Assembly: GCA_013696915.1 (NCBI GenBank) | Contig: JACCXR010000138.1 | Coordinates: forward strand, 1 to 9,470 | From: Euzebyaceae bacterium | Lineage (GTDB): Bacteria; Actinomycetota; Nitriliruptoria; Euzebyales; Egibacteraceae | DNA length: 9,470 nucleotides | Direction: 5' to 3' | Part shown: piece after piece, positions 1-6,416 of the stretch | How the letters are laid out: each line of letters opens with the position of its first letter | Numbering within the stretch: position 1 is the first letter of the stretch | Notes under the pieces: generated by a model | Seen by the model: the letters and a program-made list of their open reading frames with translations, nothing else | The model's database searches: none | What the model was told of the DNA's origin: nothing | Made by a program: the position numbers and the translations under genes

Positions 1-459
1 CCCCGCCGACGAGGCACCCGCCAGCATGCGGGCGAGCTGGGGCAGCTGCGCCGCGAAGGCTTCCCGCCGCCGATCCGCCCGCCAGCCCAGCCACGCCCAA
101 CAGCCCCGCACCGCCCCCAACGCTGCCCCCACCGCCAACCAGGGCGGCAGGGTGCCGGCGACGGCCACGTGCAGGGCGATTCCCGAAACCGCCGTGACGG
201 CGAGGAAACGGGAAGCCCCCACCTGCAGCCCAGCGGCGTCCAGACGGGCACGCACCCGCGCCGCCGCGGGGGTGCGGGCGATCCTGTCCGCCACCGCCGC
301 CCCCGCGCTCGCCCGGCGGGGGCGCGCGACGAATCCGGCCCGCACGCGCCGGGACATCGCAGCGCGGTCGGCGCCTCCTCGCCCGAGCTGGGCCAGCCCC
401 GCGAGCAGCGCGCCGCACGTCACCAGGACCAGGACGGCGATCCCCTCCGGCGCGCCCAT
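1..459 (-). CDS. tadB: TadB-like Tad pilus inner-membrane platform protein (3' part missing)
   Basis: The reading frame is open from an ATG at 459 to the left window edge: 153 codons, no stop, so the C-terminal half is missing. In Tad systems TadB is a GspF-like polytopic membrane protein that works with TadC as the platform on which the TadA ATPase acts. Hydrophobic stretches appear at about residues 5-25, 85-101 and 104-124. They are followed by a basic segment (RADRRR, 127-132) and then EAFAAQLPQLARMLAGASSAG-like sequence (residues 133-153), which resembles the conserved start of the GspF/T2SSF domain (F-x2-QLP-x2-L-x2-L... then a G-rich turn). The start lies only 2 nt after the tadA stop, so translational coupling is likely; no clear Shine-Dalgarno is visible. 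The position directly after tadA supports TadB over TadC, since tadA-tadB-tadC is the usual order. The identification rests on context plus this short motif. Confidence 0.82.
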   Translation of the reverse strand, partial: MGAPEGIAVLVLVTCGALLAGLAQLGRGGADRAAMSRRVRAGFVARPRRASAGAAVADRIARTPAAARVRARLDAAGLQVGASRFLAVTAVSGIALHVAVAGTLPPWLAVGAALGAVRGCWAWLGWRADRRREAFAAQLPQLARMLAGASSAG

Positions 460-461
460 CG

Positions 462-1904
462 TCAGGACGCCTGCCAGTGCGGCCCGCCGCGGGTGGCGGC
501 GGTGCCAGCGGCTCCGGCCGCAGCAGCGGGAACGGCGCCGGCAGCGGCAGCCCCAGCGCCGGGAGCAGCCCCAGCGCCGGGAGCGGCGGCGAAGGGCGCC
601 GGAACGGTCTGTCCCGCGAGCCGCAGGCGTTCCGCGAGCTGGCCGGGAAGCGCGTGGTGGCGGAACCGGCCGCGGACGATCCGGTCGGAGCCGAGCGGCT
701 CGGAGGCGAACTCGCCGATGACGGTCAGCCGGAACGGCTCCCGCCGGCGTGAGGCGACGGCCGCGACCTCGGCCACGCGCCGGGACCCGTCCGCACCGCG
801 GGCCAGGTGGACCACGACGTCGACCGCGGCGTTGACCTGTTCGCGCAACGCCTCGAAGGCGATGTCGAGCTCGGTCATCGACGCGAGCGTCTCCAACCGC
901 AGGACGGCGTCCTCGGTGGAGTTCGCGTGCACGGTCACCAACGAGCCCTGGTGGCCGGTGCCCATCGCCTGCAGCATGTCGAGGGCCTCGCGGCCGCGGA
1001 CCTCGCCGACGATGATCCGGTCGGGACGCATGCGCAGGCTGTTGCGGACGAGGTCGCGGATGTCGACGGCGCCCCGGCCCTCCACGTTGGGCGGTCTCGC
1101 CTCGAGCGACACGACATGGGGCTGCTGCAGGGACAGCTCGGCGGCGTCCTCGATGGTGATGATGCGCTCGTCGGCCGGGAGAAGTCCCGAGAGCGCGTTC
1201 AGGAAGGTCGTCTTGCCCGTGCCGGTGCCGCCGGAGACCACGATGTTGCACCTGGCGCGCACGATGCCGGCGAGCAGGTCCGCGAGCGGCTGGTCGAGGC
1301 TGCCCCGGTCGACGAGTTGGGGAAGCGTGTAGGGCGTCGGGAACCGCCGGATGGTCAACGCCGGGCCGTTGAGGGCGAGTGGCGGGAGGATGACGTTGAC
1401 CCGCTCGCCCCCGGGCAGGCGGGCGTCGACCATGGGGCTGGACTCGTCGACCCGCCGGTTCACGCGCGACACGATCCGGTCGATGGTCGTGGCGAGCTGC
1501 TCGGCGTCGGTGAAGCCCGCCTCGAGCCGCTCGAGGCGCCCCTCGCGCTCCACCCAGAGCTCGTCGGGCCCGTTGACCATGATCTCGGTGACGGTGTCGT
1601 CGGCGAGCAGGGGCTCGAGCGGACCGAGCCCGAGCGCCTCGTCGACGACCCGTCGCACCGCCGCGGCGCGTTCCTGGGAGGACAGCAGCGGCCCGTCGCG
1701 GCTGAGCAGCTGGCCGGCGACCCGCTCCAGGCGCGCCCGCCGCTGCGGTCCTGACAGCTGTGCGACCTGGTCGAGCTCCAGCGAGTCGAGGAGCCGGCGT
1801 CGGAGTGCGGCGAGGTCGGGGGCGGGCGCCCCGACGTCCTGGGCCGGGGGGCGATCCTCGCCACCGGTGGCTCGGGTGCCCGGCAAGCCGCGGAGGAGGC
1901 TCAT
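462..1904 (-). CDS. tadA: TadA/CpaF secretion ATPase of the Tad pilus
   Basis: This 480-aa protein is a type II/IV secretion ATPase (VirB11/PilT superfamily) of the TadA/CpaF branch. It would act as a cytoplasmic hexamer that powers Tad pilus assembly. The N-terminal domain (about 30-200) carries LGLGPLEPLLADDTVTEIMV (91-110) and RVDESSPMVDARLPGGERVN (151-170), both typical of CpaF. Walker A is GGTGTGKT at 225-232, the IEDAAEL Asp box is at 251-257, Walker B is RIIVGEVRG at 296-304 with E301, and the His box region GTGHQGSLVTVHANS spans 315-329. The family core ends near residue 400. The last 45 or so residues form an unusual Ala/Pro/Gly-rich tail. The ATG at 1904 is preceded by a strong GAGGAG at 1911-1916 that overlaps the stop of the upstream tadE-like gene, so the start is well supported. 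Confidence 0.95.
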   Translation of the reverse strand: MSLLRGLPGTRATGGEDRPPAQDVGAPAPDLAALRRRLLDSLELDQVAQLSGPQRRARLERVAGQLLSRDGPLLSSQERAAAVRRVVDEALGLGPLEPLLADDTVTEIMVNGPDELWVEREGRLERLEAGFTDAEQLATTIDRIVSRVNRRVDESSPMVDARLPGGERVNVILPPLALNGPALTIRRFPTPYTLPQLVDRGSLDQPLADLLAGIVRARCNIVVSGGTGTGKTTFLNALSGLLPADERIITIEDAAELSLQQPHVVSLEARPPNVEGRGAVDIRDLVRNSLRMRPDRIIVGEVRGREALDMLQAMGTGHQGSLVTVHANSTEDAVLRLETLASMTELDIAFEALREQVNAAVDVVVHLARGADGSRRVAEVAAVASRRREPFRLTVIGEFASEPLGSDRIVRGRFRHHALPGQLAERLRLAGQTVPAPFAAAPGAGAAPGAGAAAAGAVPAAAAGAAGTAATRGGPHWQAS

Positions 1905-1910
1905 GCGGTT

Positions 1911-1916
1911 CTCCTC
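1911..1916 (-). promoter_or_regulatory. Shine-Dalgarno of tadA overlapping the upstream stop codon
   Basis: On the minus strand the sequence reads TGAGGAG, followed by 6 nt (AACCGC) and the tadA ATG. The TGA is the stop of the upstream TadE-like gene and runs into the GAGGAG, so termination and re-initiation can be coupled. This is the clearest ribosome binding site in the left operon and fixes the tadA start. Confidence 0.75.
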
Positions 1917-2277
1917 ACTGCGCCGGAAAGGTCGCGGACCGCTCGAGCACGAGCGCGTCGGACCGGACGCCCGGCGCGACGACGGGCACGGGGACCCGGA
2001 CCGTCACCCGCCCCCCGCTGACCACGGCGGTCGCGCCGGAGCGCAGCCACGGCGACAGCGACGACACCGCCGTGTCGCCGACCTGGACGGCTGTCGCGCC
2101 CCGTGCCTGGACAAGACCGGCGTTGCGGGCAGCGTGCTCCGCCGCTGCCGCGGCGGCGGCGGTCAGGAGGAGCTGCCACACCAGCAGGCCGGCGAGCAGC
2201 AGCCACGGCAGGCCGCCGAGGGCCTCCACCGCGGCGGTCCCCCGGTCGGCGGCGAGGCGCCGTGCGGTCGCGGTCAC
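1915..2277 (-). CDS. small TadE-like pseudopilin protein
   Basis: The gene encodes 120 aa from a GTG at 2277 that overlaps the stop of the upstream CpaE-TadE fusion as GTGA. The N-terminus has the TadE layout: a short basic leader, then DRGTAAVEAL (11-20, equivalent to the family's RGQATVEFA-like start with a conserved Glu), then one hydrophobic helix (about 21-46, with LLVWQLLL at 31-38). A soluble tail of about 75 residues rich in Ala and Val follows (GRVTVRVPVPVVAPGV at 89-104). TadE/TadF proteins are membrane-anchored pseudopilins processed by a prepilin peptidase and needed for Flp pilus biogenesis. A longer in-frame extension upstream exists (to 2460) but would lie over the fusion's pilin domain and has a low-quality Arg/Ala-rich composition, so the GTG at 2277 is preferred. 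It could equally be called TadF-like. Confidence 0.8.
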   Translation of the reverse strand: MTATARRLAADRGTAAVEALGGLPWLLLAGLLVWQLLLTAAAAAAAEHAARNAGLVQARGATAVQVGDTAVSSLSPWLRSGATAVVSGGRVTVRVPVPVVAPGVRSDALVLERSATFPAQ

Positions 2278-3878
2278 CACGGCACCGGCGCGACGGGGCG
2301 CGCGCGTTCGAGCACGGCGCCGGCCTCGGCGGTCATCGCGAGCGGCGTGGACAACAGCCCCGGCACGAGCAGCGGGACCTCCAGGCGCACCACCACCCGC
2401 GGCGGGTCCGTCCCCGGGCCTTCGGGGCCGGCGCGTTCGAGCTGCAACGCACGTTGCCATGCCGTCGGCAAGCCGGCGGCGGCGACGTCCCGCAGGCGGG
2501 CATCGGTCGTTTCGTCGCCGGAGACGGCGAGCTCGTGGGCGGCCTCCCGGGCGGCATGACCCGCCAGGACGGACGTGAAGCCGACGAGCACGAGCTGCCA
2601 GACGAGCAGCGCGAGCAGTCCCAGAAGCGGCGCGAGGCCGACGAGCTCTGTGGCGACCTGACCTCCCTGCCCCCGCAGGGCCAGCCTCAGCGGGGACCGC
2701 CGCCGGGCATGGCCGTTGCGGTGCCCGGCGGCGGGCGGCAGGAGCTCATCGGCGAGCCTGCCGATCGCCGTGCGGACCGCGCCGGCGGGGTCAACGCGCT
2801 CCGCCGCGCCGCTGTTCACGGCGCGCTCGAGCTCCGCGAATCGCGCGGGGACGGACGCCCGGCAGACCATCGCGTCAAGGGTCCTCGCCACGAGCTCCGG
2901 CTGCACCTCCGCGCGGCGTGCCGCCCGGTTGACGACGACCCGGAAACCCTCCGGGCGGACATCGAGCCTTCGGCACCGGTCGAGCACCCGGTTGGCCGCC
3001 CGCAGCGCCAGCACGTCCGGCAGCGTGACGAGCAGGACGAGGTCGGCCGTCTCGGTCCCGACCGCGCCGGTGGCCGTCACGACGGTGCCGACGTCGGCGA
3101 CGACGACGTCGAACCGGGAACGCAGCGCCGCGAGGATGCTGCGGACCGGCAGCGCCGGCGTGCTGCCCCCGGCATCTCCCCCGGTCGGCGCGAGCAGGAC
3201 GCGCAGGCCGTCCGGCGCCGCGGCCAGGCTGTCCTCGAGCTGCGGGGGCGTCAGGTCGTCGGCGACCTCAACGAGGTCGGCGAGGCTGCGGCGGTGCCGC
3301 AGGTCGAGCAGCCCGGCGACGTCGCCGGCCGCGACATCGAGATCGACGAGGCACACGCGACCGGGTGAGCGTCGCGCGGCCTCCAACGCCAGGTGGACCG
3401 CGATGGTCGTGGCGCCGACGCCGCCCTTGGCGCCGGCCACCGCGATCAGGGTGCCGCCGGCGGCCGCCCCCCGCCCGGACCCGGCGGGGGCTGCGGCGCG
3501 CAGGGCGCGCGACCAGCCGCCCGCGGTCGCGGCGCTGTGCTGCAGATCCTCCAGCCCCAACGGCAGCGTCGCGATGCCGCGGACACCCGCCTGCAGCGCC
3601 GCCCGCAGCATGTCCGGCGAAGGATCCCGGCCGAGCAGGACGATCCCGAGCTCCGGCAGACGGGCTGTCAGCTGACGGGCGAGGTCGAGGACCGGGAGGG
3701 GGCCCAGATCCTCGTGGAGGACGGCGACGTCGACGGCGCGCCGGGCGAGCGCCGGCAGCACGTCGGCGGTGGTGTCCACCACGCCGACGATCTCGAGCTG
3801 GCCGCTCTCGGCGGCGAGCGCGCGTGCCTGGGCGACGACCGCGGGGGCAGGGCTGGCGAGCAGCATCCGGTAGCTCAC
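2274..3878 (-). CDS. cpaE: CpaE/TadZ-family ATPase fused to a C-terminal TadE-like domain
   Basis: This 534-aa protein has three parts. Residues 1-115 resemble the atypical receiver-like N-terminal domain of CpaE/TadZ. Residues about 140-382 are a MinD/ParA-type ATPase with the deviant Walker A GAKGGVGATT at 149-158: the signature lysine is K151 and the second P-loop Lys is replaced by Ala, as is common in CpaE. A VCLVDLDVAAGD switch region follows at 175-186, then RFDVVVADVGTV at 255-266. CpaE/TadZ proteins localise the pilus machine, often at a pole. Residues about 402-534 are then a TadE-like segment: RGQGGQVATEL, a hydrophobic helix (about 410-435) and a soluble tail. No ATG, GTG or TTG lies in frame between the ATPase end and this helix, so it appears to be a true fusion. 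The GTG start at 3878 overlaps the cpaB stop as GTGA and has GGAGG 4 nt upstream; an ATG at 3866 is the alternative. Confidence 0.88.
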   Translation of the reverse strand: MSYRMLLASPAPAVVAQARALAAESGQLEIVGVVDTTADVLPALARRAVDVAVLHEDLGPLPVLDLARQLTARLPELGIVLLGRDPSPDMLRAALQAGVRGIATLPLGLEDLQHSAATAGGWSRALRAAAPAGSGRGAAAGGTLIAVAGAKGGVGATTIAVHLALEAARRSPGRVCLVDLDVAAGDVAGLLDLRHRRSLADLVEVADDLTPPQLEDSLAAAPDGLRVLLAPTGGDAGGSTPALPVRSILAALRSRFDVVVADVGTVVTATGAVGTETADLVLLVTLPDVLALRAANRVLDRCRRLDVRPEGFRVVVNRAARRAEVQPELVARTLDAMVCRASVPARFAELERAVNSGAAERVDPAGAVRTAIGRLADELLPPAAGHRNGHARRRSPLRLALRGQGGQVATELVGLAPLLGLLALLVWQLVLVGFTSVLAGHAAREAAHELAVSGDETTDARLRDVAAAGLPTAWQRALQLERAGPEGPGTDPPRVVVRLEVPLLVPGLLSTPLAMTAEAGAVLERARPVAPVPW

Positions 3879-4588
3879 GTCCCCTCCGCGACCGTTCCTG
3901 ATCCCGGACCGTAGCTGCGGCTCGCCGACGGGACCGGGGCGGTGTCGTCGGGCGCCCGCAACGCGAGCCGGACCTTCGTCGCGAAGCTCTCGACGTAGGC
4001 GACGCGCAAGCTCTCCTCGACGCTCACCGCGAACGTGACGGGGACCAGCTCTCCGCCGGCCATCGCAGCCGCGGGGGCCTCGCCGGCCTCGGCCGCACCC
4101 ACCGCGAGCACCCGTGCGCGGTCGACGACGACCCTCGCCTGGGGGGCCTGCTCGGGCGAGCCGGCGAAGGTGGCGAAGACGTCGACCACCATGCCCGGGG
4201 CCACGCTGGACGCCACGCCGGTGCCGGCGTCCACCAGGACCGTGATCTCGCGCTGACCCGCCCGCAGCGCCGGCGGCGGCACGAGCATGCCCGCCTGGAG
4301 CAGCGTCCCGGCGGGCAGCGCGGCCGCGGCCACCAGACCGTTGACCTCGGTCGCGCGGCGCAGGGCCGCGGGCGGTGCCCACCGTTGCGGGACGGTCACC
4401 GTCTCGACCGCGGTGGGCGGGACCGGCTGGTGCGCCGGCGCGGGGACGCTCAGGCGCAGGACCTGCACGGAAGGGCCGACCTGGTCCTCGACGTCGGCCA
4501 CGAACCGCGCGACCCAGACGAGCACGCCCGCCGCGCCGACGGCGGCGAGCGCGATCAGGAGAGCGCCCCGGCGCTGGCGCGGGTTCAT
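3875..4588 (-). CDS. cpaB: CpaB/RcpC-like Tad pilus assembly protein with SAF domain
   Basis: The gene encodes 237 aa from an ATG at 4588 with GGAG 7 nt upstream. The N-terminus is a basic cap plus one membrane helix (about 8-30, ALLIALAAVGAAGVLVWVA), so most of the protein lies outside the cytoplasm. Residues about 62-105 fit a SAF domain, including EVNGLVAAAALPAGTLLQAG (81-100), followed by the RcpC/CpaB-type region with ITVLVDAGTGVASSVAPGMVVDV (115-137) containing a GM-VDV turn. CpaB/RcpC proteins take part in secretin or periplasmic assembly of Tad pili; in monoderm or actinobacterial systems they are thought to act at the cell wall. It is the first gene of the operon and overlaps the next by 4 nt. 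A longer ATG-started frame to 5110 would run antisense through the thioesterase gene and is rejected. Confidence 0.88.
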   Translation of the reverse strand: MNPRQRRGALLIALAAVGAAGVLVWVARFVADVEDQVGPSVQVLRLSVPAPAHQPVPPTAVETVTVPQRWAPPAALRRATEVNGLVAAAALPAGTLLQAGMLVPPPALRAGQREITVLVDAGTGVASSVAPGMVVDVFATFAGSPEQAPQARVVVDRARVLAVGAAEAGEAPAAAMAGGELVPVTFAVSVEESLRVAYVESFATKVRLALRAPDDTAPVPSASRSYGPGSGTVAEGT

Positions 4589-4793
4589 CCGCCCGCTCCG
4601 GGAGGCCGGGCGCGCCGGGTCGTGCACCGTCCTGCCATGGTCAACCCCACATCCGAGGGGCCGCGCGGCGGGCCGCACGGCCGTGTCGGGATCGACGGTA
4701 ACCCGGACGGCGGCGGCGTCGGGCCGTCTGTCCACAGGGCGGGGCAGCCTCATCACCCGGGGCGCGGCTAGCCTGCGGCTAGCCTTAAGGCGC
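4589..4793. promoter_or_regulatory. divergent intergenic region between cpaB and the thioesterase gene
   Basis: This 205-nt spacer separates two divergently transcribed genes and must hold the promoter of the tad operon (leftward) and that of the thioesterase gene (rightward). I see a TTGACC-like hexamer on the minus strand at 4639-4644, but no convincing -10 at the right distance. Close to the rightward gene there is a paired palindrome, listed separately. I see no gene in it. Confidence 0.5.
4766..4784. repeat. paired 8-bp palindrome GGCTAGCC just upstream of a start codon
   Basis: Two identical copies of the self-complementary 8-mer GGCTAGCC (4766-4773 and 4777-4784) are separated by TGC. 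The second ends 9 nt before the ATG at 4794. Each copy also contains TAGCC(T), resembling an actinobacterial TAnnnT -10 element (4769-4774 and 4780-4785); the second would place a transcript start almost at the ATG. The arrangement could be an operator over a promoter, or simply a short direct repeat. Confidence 0.45.
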
Positions 4794-5582
4794 ATGGTGG
4801 ACGCCTTGTTCCTTCCCGACGGCGGGTCGTACGTCCCCACGGAGCTGACCCGCGGACCGTGGGCGGCGGACGCCCAGCACGGGGGCCCTCCGGCGGCGCT
4901 GCTCGGGACGGTCATGGAGCAGCGGCACCAGCGCGGTGACGGGCAGATCGTCCGCGTCACCGTCGAGATCCTCCGTCCGGTCCCGATGACGCCGCTGAGG
5001 GTGGCGACGGAGGTCATCCGTCCGGGTCGGAACGTGGAGCTGCTGGGCGCGTCGCTGCACGCCGGCGAGGTCGAGGTCATGCGGGCGACGGCGTGGCGGA
5101 TCCGCACCACCGCCCCGCCGGCGGCCGCCGACCGGCCGCCGGAGCGCGCGTTGCCGCCGGGCCCCGACGCAGGCCGGCTGCGACCGTTCTTCCCGACCGG
5201 GCACGACGTCGGCTACCACACGGCCATGGACGCCCGGTTCGTCACCGGCGGGTTCACCGAGCCGGGTCCGGCCACGGTCTGGATGCGCCTCCGCCATCCC
5301 GTCGTCGCCGGCGAGGAGCCCAGGCCCCTCGCCCGGGTTCTGGTCGCGGCGGACTCCGGCAACGGGGTGAGCGGGGTCCTCGACTACCGCCGCTGGGTCT
5401 TCATCAACCCGGACCTCACCGTGTACCTGCACCGGATGCCCCGCGGCGAGTGGGTCTGCCTCGACGCCCGCACGACCGTCGAGCCGCACGGTGTCGGCCT
5501 GGCAGAGTCCGTGCTGTCCGACGTCGAGGGCCTCATCGGCCGCGGGCTGCAGAGCCTGTACGTCGCCGAGCGCCCCGGCTAA
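4794..5582 (+). CDS. TesB-like acyl-CoA thioesterase family protein
   Basis: The gene encodes 262 aa. The protein looks like a double hot-dog thioesterase of the TesB/4HBT_3 type, which hydrolyses acyl-CoA thioesters to free acid and CoA in the cytoplasm. The first hot-dog carries QHGGPPAALLG at 28-38, the family's HGGP helix start, and the strand VRVTVEILRPVPMTPLRV (53-70). The second hot-dog (about 145-262) has VLVAADSGNGVSGVLDYRR (182-200), FINPDLTVYLHRMPRGEWVC (203-222) and the C-terminal signature GVGLAESVLSDVEGLIGRG (233-251) followed by LQSLYV, close to the D...G...Q-S-L pattern of TesB proteins. The ATG at 4794 fits because the similarity begins within a few residues; AAGG lies only 3 nt upstream. 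Longer upstream frames cross the divergent promoter. The substrate cannot be told from sequence, and nothing nearby suggests a pathway. Confidence 0.82.
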   Translation: MVDALFLPDGGSYVPTELTRGPWAADAQHGGPPAALLGTVMEQRHQRGDGQIVRVTVEILRPVPMTPLRVATEVIRPGRNVELLGASLHAGEVEVMRATAWRIRTTAPPAAADRPPERALPPGPDAGRLRPFFPTGHDVGYHTAMDARFVTGGFTEPGPATVWMRLRHPVVAGEEPRPLARVLVAADSGNGVSGVLDYRRWVFINPDLTVYLHRMPRGEWVCLDARTTVEPHGVGLAESVLSDVEGLIGRGLQSLYVAERPG

Positions 5583-5682
5583 CCGCTCCACTGACCGCGG
5601 CCGGGCGCGAGCCCACGGAACCTCGGACCCGCGGCTTCCCGCCGGCGTGATCCGTCTCCAGCCGGGACCGCCGCCGGCCGGC
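5583..5682. other. short convergent intergenic gap
   Basis: This 100-nt gap lies between the ends of two convergent genes. A terminator might be expected here, but I see only weak GC-rich self-complementarity and no T-run on either strand. Confidence 0.4.
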
Positions 5683-5976
5683 TCACCCGCCCCCCGCCCT
5701 CCTCGGCCGCACCCGGCCGGGCGAGCCGTCCGCGCCGATCATGCGCCGAACGACCTCGCGTGAGCTGACCTCGACGGCGCCCGCCGCCACCGCCGCCGCG
5801 CGACCCCCTGGCGTGAGGTCGTAGTGGTCACCCTGGAACCACGCGCGCCGCAGCCCGATGACGCCGGCCAGCTCGTGCAGCTCGTCCAGCCCGGAGTCGC
5901 TCACCATGTGGCACCACAGCGCCGACGGCAACCGTGCGCGGGGATACGGTCGGAGGGGGTCGACGAGCACGGTCAC
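5683..5976 (-). CDS. DUF4031 domain-containing protein
   Basis: This 97-aa protein matches the DUF4031 pattern: the N-terminal MTVLVDPLR (1-9), a WCHMVSDSGLDELHELAGVI segment (21-40) and GLRRAWFQGDHYDLT (41-55), where the family usually has L-R-R-AWFQ-x2-HYD-L. The C-terminus after about residue 80 is a basic, low-complexity tail. The family is widespread in Actinobacteria and Proteobacteria, and its function is unknown. The GTG start at 5976 places the conserved MTVLVD at the very N-terminus, as is typical. No strong Shine-Dalgarno is visible. The gene is convergent with the thioesterase gene and divergent from the methyltransferase gene, with no operon partner in view. Confidence 0.85.
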   Translation of the reverse strand: MTVLVDPLRPYPRARLPSALWCHMVSDSGLDELHELAGVIGLRRAWFQGDHYDLTPGGRAAAVAAGAVEVSSREVVRRMIGADGSPGRVRPRRAGGG

Positions 5977-6178
5977 GGCTGGTCAGGCCAGGCGGGGGTG
6001 GGTGGTGAGCACCGCCCGGACCGTGGGCGGCCGCTGCCCCCGGTCATCCTGACTGCCGGCCGCGGACGTCGAGCGGGCAACGGCGCCGTGGGAACTCCGG
6101 CGGACGCGGGATCGTGGCAGTGATCGTGGGCTCCTCGGGATTCAGCGGCCGTGCCGCCGATCTTTGCTCAGACCAGCA

Positions 6179-6225
6179 TTCGAAGGGTAGGCGCCGGTGC
6201 TGGCGCCTACCCTTCAACGGTTGCG
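6179..6225. repeat. hairpin repeat copy 1 (left of the erm-like gene)
   Basis: The core is a perfect 14-bp inverted repeat: arm GAAGGGTAGGCGCC at 6182-6195, loop GGTGCT, and complementary arm at 6202-6215, followed by AACGGTTGCG. The whole 47-nt block matches a second copy at 6968-7014 at 41 of 47 positions, in the same orientation. No T-run follows either arm, so it is not a standard terminator. It resembles a REP or MITE-like dispersed palindrome. It has no protein-coding role that I can support. Confidence 0.85.
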
Positions 6226-6269
6226 ACGAGCCGAGGGTTGAACCGGGACGCTGGCCAGCGATTGCGGTG

Positions 6270-6275
6270 TATCGT
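6270..6275 (+). promoter_or_regulatory. candidate -10 element for a leaderless transcript
   Basis: TATCGT fits the actinobacterial TAnnnT -10 pattern and ends exactly 6 nt before an ATG at 6282, the spacing expected when transcription starts at the A of the start codon. No good -35 lies 16-18 nt upstream (a TTGAAC at 6238-6243 is 26 nt away), which is common for such promoters but lowers confidence. Confidence 0.4.
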
Positions 6276-6281
6276 CTCGCC

Positions 6282-6416
6282 ATGAGCACTGTGACGATGG
6301 TCCGTGTCCGTGTCCGGGGCACGGCGGCCCACGCCGCGGGACCTGCGGCGCCGGACCCACGGCCAGAACTTCCTCGTCGACCAGCGGGTCGTCCGGCGGT
6401 TCCTCTCACGCGCTGA
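6282..6416 (+). CDS. possible upstream ORF overlapping the methyltransferase start
   Basis: A 44-codon frame starts at an ATG placed 6 nt after a candidate -10 and overlaps the first 113 nt of the methyltransferase gene in another frame. It begins MSTVTMVRVRVRGTA, with three Arg residues in an R-V-R-V-R pattern encoded by a GTCCGT hexamer repeat (6300-6317), then becomes Ala/Pro/Arg-rich sequence typical of a shadow frame. If it is translated it could be a regulatory leader for the erm-like gene, since many erm genes are induced through leader peptides and Arg-x-Arg motifs stall ribosomes in the presence of macrolides. It may equally be noise. Confidence 0.2.
   Translation: MSTVTMVRVRVRGTAAHAAGPAAPDPRPELPRRPAGRPAVPLTR

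Larger units (their letters stand above)
5977..6281. other. intergenic region carrying one hairpin repeat
   Basis: These 305 nt between the divergent DUF4031 and methyltransferase genes contain no convincing gene; the open frames over them are compositionally poor shadows. They hold the left copy of the hairpin repeat and a candidate -10 element for the rightward gene. A leftward promoter for the DUF4031 gene must also lie here, but I cannot locate it. Confidence 0.5.

Noticed and set aside
591..602. GAAGGGCGCCGG inside tadA as a third partial copy of the hairpin repeat
   Set aside because: Only a short piece matches and it requires a 4-nt gap; there is no inverted partner arm and it is explained by TadA codons.
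807..1754. Long plus-strand open frame of 315 codons opposite tadA
   Set aside because: It is a shadow of the minus-strand TadA gene in GC-rich DNA; it shows no recognisable motif, while the opposite strand encodes complete ATPase motifs.
3879..4382. ATG-started N-terminal extension of the CpaE-TadE protein to 702 residues
   Set aside because: The extension lies antiparallel to nothing useful and inside the cpaB coding sequence in another frame, and is Arg/Gly-rich. The GTG at 3878 with a GGAGG site and the GTGA overlap is better.
6182..6215. Left hairpin as an intrinsic terminator, tRNA or CRISPR repeat
   Set aside because: There is no T-run after either arm, no cloverleaf, and only two copies 789 bp apart with a gene between them rather than short spacers.
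6238..6275. TTGAAC at 6238-6243 as a -35 for the TATCGT -10
   Set aside because: The 26-nt spacing is far outside the workable 16-18 nt range.
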